From: CATOSP01 sp965237775
GTDB lineage: Bacteria > Chloroflexota > Dehalococcoidia > Lucifugimonadales > UBA3495
DNA: 64,000 nucleotides
Direction of reading: 5' to 3'
Assembly (NCBI GenBank): GCA_965237775.1
Contig: OZ250155.1
Coordinates: 1,178,001-1,242,000, forward strand
Shown here: piece after piece, positions 43,727-51,581 of the stretch
Layout: each line of letters starts with the position of its first letter
Numbering within the stretch: position 1 is the first letter of the stretch
Notes under the pieces: generated by a model
What the model was told of the DNA's origin: nothing
The model's input: only the letters and a program-made list of their open reading frames with translations
Databases searched by the model: none
Made by a program: the position numbers and the translations under genes

Positions 43727-44319
43727 GGCAATGCCTCCTGCCAGAGACTCGTGATACACCGGCCCGGGACGGCCGGAGAGACGGCTCCAAACGGTCCGAC
43801 CGGGACAGTTGTGGCCGGACAAGAGATTTTCCCCATGCAGAGGGGCATTACCCTCAGGTCTGTAATAACCTCCCCACCGTCGGACGCCTTGGCAGTATTG
43901 GACAACAGAAATACCCCTTCTAAGGCGCGATTCACGAGTGGACCTCCTCTTTTGGACTGGACAACAAAATAGCCAATATTGAGCTTGCTGTTGTGCCTGA
44001 GTGTCTCTTCGATGATCTGGACAACAAAAGTGCAATATGGGAACCAGTGCACGATTGCCCTGGCTGCGGGGAGAATCCCAGTACGGTGATGGCTCTCCGC
44101 CTCCAACCGGGGGTCCGTCGTGCCCTCGCTCGTGATGGTCAGGCAGACGCCGCGCCCGGGCAGGGTTCCTGTATCCAGGGCATGGGCTGCCCCCGCGGCG
44201 ATGGCGTTGGTCTTGCCGGAGCCCGTGCCGCCGGTGATTGCGATCACTGCCCCGTCGTCCTCCGCTGCAGCCCGTCCAATGGGGCCCAGTGGGAAGCCGC
44301 ACTCGTGCAATGCAATCAT
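43723..44319 (-). CDS. Small P-loop NTPase coupled to Replic_Relax
   Basis: 198 residues from the ATG at 44319. Intact Walker A (ITGGTGSGKTNAIAAGAAHAL); a Walker B is not obvious, with CTFVVQIIEE and IGYFVVQSK as candidate strands. The family is unclear; position beside Replic_Relax recalls coupling-protein ATPases of integrative elements, but at under 200 residues it would be a minimal version. Overlaps the next gene by 4 bp. FVVQ occurs twice, matching the repeated TTGTTGTCCA in the DNA. Confidence 0.65.
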   Translation of the reverse strand: MIALHECGFPLGPIGRAAAEDDGAVIAITGGTGSGKTNAIAAGAAHALDTGTLPGRGVCLTITSEGTTDPRLEAESHHRTGILPAARAIVHWFPYCTFVVQIIEETLRHNSKLNIGYFVVQSKRGGPLVNRALEGVFLLSNTAKASDGGEVITDLRVMPLCMGKISCPATTVPVGPFGAVSPAVPGRCITSLWQEALP

Positions 44320-44404
44320 GACAGGGCCCCGCGCCGACGTCGGCGGGAGAATCCGGGCACGGCCCGGGAGACGGCGATTGGTCTCCGGGAGGTGTCCGGG
44401 CCAA

Positions 44405-44771
44405 GCGCCTGAAGGGTCGCCGGGCGGGAAGCGCACCGCTAGGCGCCGGGTGCGGAATGGACCGTGCCGGGCGCGTTCCGATGGCGGGTGGGGACGCCGC
44501 CGTATGGCGCCGTCCCTGGTGTCCATGGCAAGCAGGAATTGACCCGGTTGTAGCAAGTTAGACCTGGCACCTCCACTTGACGTAGTGTCATCAGGAAGCT
44601 CAGCGTTCCCATCGCGCCGGGTATTGCCATCGTCGCCTCCGTGTTGACATCGTGCCTGAAAGCAACCCTGCCCAGGTGGGACCGTGACGGACCCGGGTGT
44701 CCCGGGTGTCCCGGGTGTGCCTCACTGATGCTCTCGGTCATGTCCATGGCCGTCCTGGGGAACTACCAGGA
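44405..44771. other. Spacer with a short tandem repeat
   Basis: No convincing gene. GGGTGTCCC-type 9-bp units occur three times in tandem at about 44694-44720. A 102-residue minus-strand frame across them lacks recognisable features. Confidence 0.4.
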
Positions 44772-45152
44772 TTAGGGGCGATGCTCGATATGTTTCCTAG
44801 CCTCCGACCGTAGCCACTCCCGCAGAAGGAAAATTGGGATAGTGATTTTGCGACCATCTTTGAGATGTGGAATGGGATCTTCTCGTCTCCGAAGCCAGAC
44901 ATTCAGGGTTGGCACCGAAATATTGAGCGCCTTGGCGGCTTCTTTCGCGTTGTAACAAGAAATGCCATGTTCATCGGCGGTGCCATCCTCCGCCTTGGCC
45001 GAAACCCAGGCGCACAGCGCCTCCCCATCCTCGCTAGTCCAGTGTCGCCATCCTATGGGATCGTCAGGGTCACGGACCATGAGAAGGGGAACGGAGCTGG
45101 TACCGCAGAGCTCTTCCAGAAAAATTTGCAAGTCTTCCGGCGTGATGGGCAT
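44772..45152 (-). CDS. Excisionase-like helix-turn-helix protein
   Basis: 126 residues. The C-terminal part is a MerR/excisionase-type helix-turn-helix: YNAKEAAKALNISVPTLNVWL, RRREDPIPHLKDGRKITIPI, FLLREWL. The N-terminal half is acidic. Excisionase-like proteins regulate or direct excision of integrative elements, which suits the module of 36.6-45 kb. Confidence 0.75.
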   Translation of the reverse strand: MPITPEDLQIFLEELCGTSSVPLLMVRDPDDPIGWRHWTSEDGEALCAWVSAKAEDGTADEHGISCYNAKEAAKALNISVPTLNVWLRRREDPIPHLKDGRKITIPIFLLREWLRSEARKHIEHRP

Positions 45153-46246
45153 GTTGCACCCGACAGCGTGGCCTTCCGGATGTGGCGTCCCAAATGTGTA
45201 CCTAAATTAATGGTAGCTGAACGACCCAAACTCGCGTTTTGTCATTAACTGCGGGGGCGGCAACACGTACCGCCGCGGCGGAGGCATGGTGTCGCACCGG
45301 GATGATGGATATCTGTGCCCGTGGCGTCCTCAGTGGCGCCATGCGGGACCGCACGTCGTTCTCCCGCCACGTTTGCACGGAGTCCCGACTTGCCGCTCCG
45401 GCAAGGAGGCTCTCGGAGGTCAGCGTGCCGCGACATTTCAAGGAACGGCGCCGCACGCTCCGGTCCTGGCCCCGGGCAGCACGCCTCTAAGCAGGGCGCC
45501 GGAGACGGCCGACCCTGTCCCATCCGGCGTGAACACGAACCGGATGCGATACCGCAGGCCGTTGGCGAAGTCGTCTCCATAGGTACAACGTAACAGATGC
45601 GTGTCAACTTGCGGTTCGTCATTAAGCGCGGAGAGGGCACGCTGCTCTGGCGCAGCGCCTGCACCGGGGAGCAGAATCGCCGGCAAACACGGCAGGACGC
45701 CTGCCGAAACCAGGCCCGGGGTTCATCGTGCAGGTCGGACGCGGAGTAGAGGTCCGGAAGGAAATCGATGTCCGGGAGAACCCGCCTTCAAAGATCGCCC
45801 TGAGCAGGAAGACCCCTTCTGCACAGCGCCCAAATCCCACCTGCAAGATCTGATCGTTCGAGGCGAGAATCCCGCCGGCTGGCTCCTAAAATGTGAACAG
45901 GGTTTGCAAGAGCAGGGAATTCGGTACGGAACCCCAGGTATTGCTCAGGTGATCCAGTCCCGTGTTGCGCCTGAACCTGTGACGGCGGTCAAGATGCTGA
46001 CGTTCTTCACCTCCGAAACGAGAGCAGCCGACGGCAACCTGAAGATGGAACAGGAGGCACAGGAGACCGTCAAGGCGGGAGCGCGGAGGCTTGAAGAAGG
46101 GTTGAAAGGCCAACAGGGTGAGAGGAAGCATGGTCGACGCCGCAGCATCCGTCCATTCAGCTCATTCGCTGAACCGGTGCCCGGACTAAGCAGGACCGAG
46201 GCAGCATCTGAACACAGGGGTCAATTGCATCTCGATAATGCAAGTG
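45153..46246. other. Gene-poor stretch before the group II intron
   Basis: No supported gene on either strand. Open frames exist (for example plus strand 45601-46389) but have no domain, no good start and atypical composition. Confidence 0.45.
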
Positions 46247-46891
46247 GTGTGAGCTTAAGCGGGGCGGTACGAAGTTTGTGGAGGACTAAAGAGTTTGGTC
46301 TGGTCCCTGCATTAATCTCAGGGAGAGTTTGTGCCCGCGGGAGCATTCCGCTTTGGCAATGCCCGCCTGCCAGGCGCGAGTTCCGATGATCGCCCGGCGT
46401 TATGTGGCTCTTTCGAGTCCCATCGCTCGATGTCGTGTTGATGATATTGTCACTACCATCTGAGCGCCGACTTTGGTTGCGGACCGGGTGCCTCGGGGTC
46501 TTCCCTACACCTTTAGCGGATCACCGGGAACTACCTTAGCACTGCCCAAGGGGTAGATCGTCGCTGATGACCGACCCCCGAATCCGATAAACCTCCAGCC
46601 TTCAAGAAAACCAACGACGCCACTTGGACGGAGCACTACCAGTCACGAGCCAACAATGCAGAACCGCCTCCCGGGTTGCTCGGTGTTTCGCAGAGAACCA
46701 GAAGACAGGTCCGGAATGAAGACGACACGAAGCGCCGCCAACAAGAGGTTTGGCCCCGTCGTGATGCAGTGGTCCCCGACGGTATGCGACGCCGGAAGTG
46801 TTGCTAGGACCGGCAGGTTCTGAGGGAGAGCTTTCAACCAACAAGATCCTGAACATCACAGACGGGAATGCCTGTGACTCATTAGTTCAGG

Positions 46892-48328
46892 GTGGGGAAT
46901 GACCTAGCGCTTATGAAGCGCCCGCTGGGCATCCCCGCCCTGCGGGACCGCATCGTGCAGGAAGCACTTCGGGCCATCCTCGACCCGATTTACGAGTCGG
47001 ACTTCCATCCGCACTCCTACGGCTTCCGCAAAGGTCGTCGCACCATGGACGCAATCGCAGCCCTCATGCCCCTGTTCAACAGCAGCGTGAAGCACTACTA
47101 CGTGATTGAAGGCGACCTCCAAAGCTACTTCGACACCGTCCACCATCGGACGCTAATGAAGCTGCTGCGGAGGCGGCTGAAGGACAGGGCGCTACTGGAC
47201 TTGCTCTGGAAGTTCCTGAAATCGGGCGTGATGGAAGGGGGCCTCTTCGGGCGCACCGACTCCGGTGTGCCACAGGGAGGGGTCATCTCCCCGCTGCTAG
47301 CCAATGTCTACCTCAACGAGTTTGACCAGTGGGCGCCGGCGCAGTGGGACCTCGACCGCAACGCTCGACGACGGCGAAGGCAGGCAGGTCTCGGCAACTA
47401 TATGATGGTGCGCTACGCCGACGACTTCGTGGTCGTCAGCAACGGCCCCATCGCCGAGGTCAGGGCCACCAAGCAGGCCATACAGCAGTTTCTGGAAAAC
47501 GAACTCCACCTGACGCTATCGGAAGAAAAGACGGTCATCACCCACGTCAACGACGGCTTCGACTTCCTGGGTTTCCACATCCAGCGCAAGCGGGTCAATG
47601 GCAGGTGGGCGGTGCATCTTCGACCGACGGCCAAGGCCAAGGAGCGAGTGAAGCGGAGGCTCAAAGACCTGACTTCCAGCAACTGGACTTGGATGGACGA
47701 GTACACCCGACTGAAGTCCCTGAACGCTATCGTGCGGGGTTGGGCCGAATACTATCGGTACACCAGTCTCCTGGCGGACATTGGGGAGATCACGCGGTTC
47801 ACCTGGTTCCGCTACCTCCACTGGCTGCTAAAGAAGCACAAGGGAAGTCGCAAGGGACAACTCATCCGTGAAAAGACCAGAATGCTCCATGGCAGCACCC
47901 GCTGGCACGCAGAGGTGCACGAAGGCGGCAACACGCTGGAAATGTACCAATGGCTCCCCACCAGGCAGGAGCTTGACCGCCAACGCTACCGACGGAAAGG
48001 CGCAGCGGGATTCCCGCACCTCTACCTGTTCGGCCACGCAACAGCGGCAGGCGACTACCCACGGGGAGAAACCGGCCCAGACGAGAGCATCTACACGGCG
48101 ACAATCAGGGTTAGCAGCGGTACTCGCGGCGAACCTCTGGAAATCGTCGAACGGAAACTCAGGGCCAAAGTGCGTGACGGTATGAAGTGTCAACAGTGTG
48201 GCACACGGACGGACTTACACGTCCACCACACCAGAGGCATGAAGTCCCACGCGCTCCACACCCTGGTCACGCTCTGCCGGACGTGCCATGAGGCCGTACA
48301 CCGTTCGAGCCAACTACAAACCGTCTAA
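46892..48328 (+). CDS. ltrA: Group II intron reverse transcriptase/maturase with HNH, N-terminus missing
   Basis: 478 residues from GTG 46892 (or 472 from ATG 46913). It starts at the RPLGIPALRDRIVQEA segment, so the RT-0/RT-1 region normally found before it (roughly 60-80 residues) is absent. RT motifs: YVIEGDLQSYFDTV, SGVPQGGVISPLLANVYL, MVRYADDFVVV. Maturase domain X follows, and an HNH nuclease (CQQCG, LHVHHTRGMKSH, CRTCHEAVHR). Catalytic YADD is present; without the N-terminus splicing help and mobility are questionable. Confidence 0.88.
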   Translation: MGNDLALMKRPLGIPALRDRIVQEALRAILDPIYESDFHPHSYGFRKGRRTMDAIAALMPLFNSSVKHYYVIEGDLQSYFDTVHHRTLMKLLRRRLKDRALLDLLWKFLKSGVMEGGLFGRTDSGVPQGGVISPLLANVYLNEFDQWAPAQWDLDRNARRRRRQAGLGNYMMVRYADDFVVVSNGPIAEVRATKQAIQQFLENELHLTLSEEKTVITHVNDGFDFLGFHIQRKRVNGRWAVHLRPTAKAKERVKRRLKDLTSSNWTWMDEYTRLKSLNAIVRGWAEYYRYTSLLADIGEITRFTWFRYLHWLLKKHKGSRKGQLIREKTRMLHGSTRWHAEVHEGGNTLEMYQWLPTRQELDRQRYRRKGAAGFPHLYLFGHATAAGDYPRGETGPDESIYTATIRVSSGTRGEPLEIVERKLRAKVRDGMKCQQCGTRTDLHVHHTRGMKSHALHTLVTLCRTCHEAVHRSSQLQTV

Positions 48329-48332
48329 TGGA

Positions 48333-48366
48333 GAGCCGGATGCCGCGAAAGTGGCACGTCCGGTTC
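48333..48366 (+). ncRNA. Group II intron domain V
   Basis: 34-nt hairpin beginning GAGCCGGATGCCGCG, GAAA tetraloop, and ending CACGTCCGGTTC, the canonical catalytic domain V. Confidence 0.9.
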
Positions 48367-48481
48367 GGTGGGAGGGATGGCGCAAACCAGCCGGAGCAAT
48401 CCGGCCATAGGCGGCGCTGTCCCTACCCAATAGGTCAGCGCCGGGCGCAGGCCTTGGACTCCGATGCTGCGGGAACGGGCC

Positions 48482-49171
48482 ATGGTGGTGCTGGGTGAAG
48501 TCCCCGGGCCGGGCGTGGTATACCGCCAGGGCGGCAGGGTAACCAGCGAGAGCAGCTTCATCCGAGAGCGCGCTCGTGAGAAGGGCCTGAGCATGGGGGA
48601 ACTGGAGGAACGAGTAGGAGTGTCCAAGGGATACATGACCCAGGTGGCCCGGGGCCAGAGGAACATGAGCCCCAACCTCCAGAAGCAGGTGGAGGCGGTC
48701 CTGGAGGCTCCGGTGAAGGTCGAGGAGGCCCAAATCCCCGCGGTGGACCCACGCGCCCTATGGGAGCGGATGGACGCTCATCATCTGAGCCAGAACGAGA
48801 CGGCCCGGCTGGCGGGCATAAGCTCGGCCCATCTCTCCAACATCATGAACGGCAAGGCCACCCCCTCGGGCAGGGTGCTAAGGAACCTGCACACGGTGCT
48901 GTTCCAGCCGACGACGGCGGAACTGGTGGCGCCCGTGGAGTTGAAGGTGCTGGCCTGGAAGAAGGGCGGGCGCAACGGATTGGTAGTGCGCGGTGCCGGC
49001 GGGCCGGGCGGCGACAGCATCCGCGTCGGCGGGCGGGTGCCCTGGGGCGCCGAGGTGGAGTTCGCCTACCGCGCCGGGTACGACAGCCGGGGCCGGGTGT
49101 TTGTGAATCACCTCGTTGACCAACGGGGCTGCTCGGCCTTGTTGAAGCAGGGTGAGCCGGGCGGCGTTTAG
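48482..49171 (+). CDS. Double helix-turn-helix (XRE-type) regulator
   Basis: About 229 residues from the ATG at 48482; other in-frame starts are possible. Two XRE-like domains: FIRERAREKGLSMGELEERVG with SKGYMTQVARGQRNMSP, and LSQNETARLAGISSAHLSNIM. The C-terminal part (LKVLAWKKGGRNGLVVRGAG) is unassigned. The group II intron lies directly upstream. Confidence 0.75.
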   Translation: MVVLGEVPGPGVVYRQGGRVTSESSFIRERAREKGLSMGELEERVGVSKGYMTQVARGQRNMSPNLQKQVEAVLEAPVKVEEAQIPAVDPRALWERMDAHHLSQNETARLAGISSAHLSNIMNGKATPSGRVLRNLHTVLFQPTTAELVAPVELKVLAWKKGGRNGLVVRGAGGPGGDSIRVGGRVPWGAEVEFAYRAGYDSRGRVFVNHLVDQRGCSALLKQGEPGGV

Positions 49172-49487
49172 CGCAGCGATCCCCGTGCCAACAATCTGCT
49201 TCCTACCGGACAGGGGACAGCGGCAACGGCCAGCAGCCGGAGATACTGAGGATACCCTTCGGAGCCGGTGGGCGTGGGCTGCCGGGCCGTGCGAACAAGG
49301 GGTGGGCCGCTGATATAGCGGTCCGCCCCGGACCGCCCGTATGCGCGGCCCTTTTCGTTTGTCGGGAAACCGCCCGGCGGTGTAGAATATCACGCGTAGA
49401 ATAATGCCTTTGAGGGGGAATCAAAGGAGTGGCGATGCCAGCCCGCCGGGGAGCCGGCTGGGGTTGCCGCCAACCGCCAGGTGTAAC

Positions 49488-50288
49488 ATGACCACACCAG
49501 ACACCTTCGCCAAGACTGCTCAAGTCCAGAGTCCCTTCGTGTTCCCGGACCCGCCGGAACATCCGGAAGACAAGATGACCAGTTTTGACCGCCTGGCCGC
49601 CAACGGCAACGCCCACTATCTGGCCGTTCACCTGGGCCATCCGGAGACCACCCTGGTGGCGGGGGAGCATTACCTGGCGGCGGCGCCCACGCGGAGGCTG
49701 GCCGGGGTGAGGTATCCCGACCTGTTCGTGGCCTTCGGCGTGGACCCGGCGGCCTACCGGCGGAGCAACGCCTACGTCGTATCGGAGCAGGGGAAGCCGC
49801 CGGACTTCGCGCTGGAGATCGCCTCCCGGCGCACCGGGCGAATCGACGTGACGGAGAAGCGGCGGGACTACGCTGCTTTGGGCATCGGGGAGTACTGGCG
49901 GTTCGACGAGACGGGGCGGCATCATGGGGCGCGGCTGGCCGGGGAGCGGTTGGTGGACGGGGTGTACGTTGCCATTGAGATCGAGGAGCTGCCGGACGGG
50001 AGCTTGCAGGGATACAGCCCCGTCCTGGACCTGAACCTGCGCTGGGAAGGGGGCGAGTTGGTGTTTTACGACCCGGCCACGGGGCGGCCCATCGCCACCC
50101 TGGCGGATGAGCGGGAGACCCGCGCTGTCGCCGAGACCCGCGCCGACACCGCCGAGGCGGAACGCAATGCCGAGCGGGAGACCCGCGCCGTCGCCGAGAC
50201 CCGCGCCGACACGGCCGAAGCCCGCGCCGACACGGCCGAGGCCCGCGTCCGCGAGTTGGAGGAACAGCTCCGCCGCCGGAGTCCGTGA
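49488..50288 (+). CDS. Uma2 family endonuclease-like protein with coiled-coil tail
   Basis: 266 residues from the ATG at 49488. Uma2 (DUF820) restriction-like fold: RYPDLFVAFGVDPAAY, DFALEIASRRTG, KRRDYAALGIGEYWRFD; the D, ExA and K residues typical of the family are visible. The last 60 residues are an Ala/Glu/Arg coiled coil made of ETRAVAETRADTAEA-type repeats. Uma2 genes are expanded in Chloroflexota and Cyanobacteria; their role is not established. Confidence 0.88.
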   Translation: MTTPDTFAKTAQVQSPFVFPDPPEHPEDKMTSFDRLAANGNAHYLAVHLGHPETTLVAGEHYLAAAPTRRLAGVRYPDLFVAFGVDPAAYRRSNAYVVSEQGKPPDFALEIASRRTGRIDVTEKRRDYAALGIGEYWRFDETGRHHGARLAGERLVDGVYVAIEIEELPDGSLQGYSPVLDLNLRWEGGELVFYDPATGRPIATLADERETRAVAETRADTAEAERNAERETRAVAETRADTAEARADTAEARVRELEEQLRRRSP

Positions 50289-50689
50289 CGTGCAGGCCGG
50301 TCGAATGTATCCGGTGAGGTGAGGTAGATGCTTTTCAATCACCTGCTGAATCTGACAGGCTTCCCAGGGAAGTTGCATGGGAGACCTCCGGCGTCCGGTT
50401 TCGTCCCGGCTGCCAAGATGCCGGATTCCCCGGCGTCTTCCCAAGCTGCGTCCAAACCCGATTTGAGCCGTTACATACCCTTCAGGGGGTTGACATCCGG
50501 GGTTGACGCTCCGGATACAGCGGCCCAGCGGCCCAGCGTACGCCTCATGTGAGGGGCGTCGCCGCTGGCGCCGCCCGTGGGGCTTGGCGCGCCCTCGCCC
50601 GGCTGCGGGCGGCGGCAACCGGAGCCGCCTCTCCGCCTGACCTTCCGTCCCCGCGCCGACGGCGCACCGCTTCACACCCTGGCCCTCGC
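50289..50689. other. Spacer between Uma2 and a decayed secreted-protein gene
   Basis: No gene seen on either strand. Confidence 0.5.
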
Positions 50690-51360
50690 CTGCTCGCCGC
50701 GCTCCTCCTGCTCGCGCCCTGACAGCGCTTGCGGTGCCGGACACCGCTTCGGCGAAGCAATCAGGGCAGATCGCAGGCTTCACGCTGACCCGTGCGGGGG
50801 CCAACACCTACAGCTTCAGCGTGTCCGACAACTCCTATGACCTTCCCGCCTCCGCCTACTTTGACGCCATGTACTACTCCCTGGCTGACTCAGTGGTGGA
50901 TGGCACCCCGCCGAACTGTGCCGAGACCCATAACCTAACAGGAGAGAAAACCTTTACAGAAGGCGGGCAGACCTATAGCGGCGTCATCACCGGCAACGCC
51001 GGGAAGTACCTCTGTATCCACGGTGCCAACACCCCCAACAGCCTCGAGCGCAACAGCGACGGGGAAGGCCCCCTCACCTACCCGGGTCCGGACCTCACCC
51101 TCAACAGCGCCGGCGACGACAACAAGTACGAGACCGGCGACCACATCGAGGTCACGGCAGACTTCGGCTACGCCGTCACCGTCACCGGCACGCCGCAGAT
51201 CGCCCTGACCATTGGCGGCGCCACCCGCCAGGCCGCCTACACCAGCGGCAGCGACGAGCTGGTGTTCCGCTACACGGTGGTCGCGGCCGACAACGACCAG
51301 GACGGAGTGAGCATCGCGGCGAACGCCCCGGCGCTCAACAGCGGCACGCTCAAGGACAGC
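50690..51360 (+). pseudogene. Secreted Ig-like repeat protein, broken at both ends
   Basis: A signal peptide is split by a frameshift near 50719 (LLAALLLLA in one frame, LTALAVPDTASA in the next). The mature part (GQIAGFTLTRAG, YDLPASAYFDAMYYSLADS) leads to a calcium-type beta domain (TLNSAGDDNKYETGDHIEV, TVTGTPQIALTIGGA, AADNDQDGVSIAANA) often repeated in large secreted proteins. Similarity stops near 51360 where a minus-strand remnant begins. Confidence 0.6.
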
Positions 51361-51363
51361 CTC

Positions 51364-51518
51364 TCACGCCGGGAACAACCGGTACACCCGGTCGAGGATG
51401 CGCTGGCTGATCTCGTACTTGGTCACCACCGGCAGGTCGAGGACCTGCCGGTCCCCGTCGATGAATGAGACGTCCTGGAATGGCAGCGTGGTTAAGGCAA
51501 CGACGTTTCTTTGTCGCG
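51364..51518 (-). pseudogene. C-terminal remnant of an unidentified gene
   Basis: A coding-like minus-strand frame (FIDGDRQVLDLPVVTKYE, ISQRILDRVYRLFPA) ends at a TGA at 51364-51366 and has an upstream stop near 51518. I do not recognise the family. It abuts the end of the broken secreted-protein gene, marking a rearrangement junction. Confidence 0.4.
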
Positions 51519-51581
51519 TGGCACGTCAGGGGAGGTGGGGCCGCGCTGGGCGCCTTCTACTCTTTTTCGGAGGAAAGTTAG

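Larger units (their letters stand above)
46247..48431 (+). mobile_element. Group II intron
   Basis: A reverse transcriptase gene is followed closely by a typical domain V at 48333-48366 and a domain VI-like hairpin ending near CCTACCCAAT (about 48431). The 5' end is placed tentatively at GTGTGAGC (46247). The region between 46247 and the reverse transcriptase lacks the first part of that protein, so the intron may be internally deleted. Confidence 0.7.

Noticed and set aside
43890..44040. Three GGACAACA-type direct repeats as an iteron array
   Set aside because: They lie inside the P-loop gene, vary in flanks, and correspond to a repeated FVVQ-type protein motif.
45601..46389. 262-codon plus-strand frame before the group II intron
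   Set aside because: No domain, no ribosome site, and it runs into the presumed intron 5' region.
49203..50807. 534-codon minus-strand frame over Uma2
   Set aside because: Antisense shadow of the Uma2 gene with repetitive Gly/Arg content.
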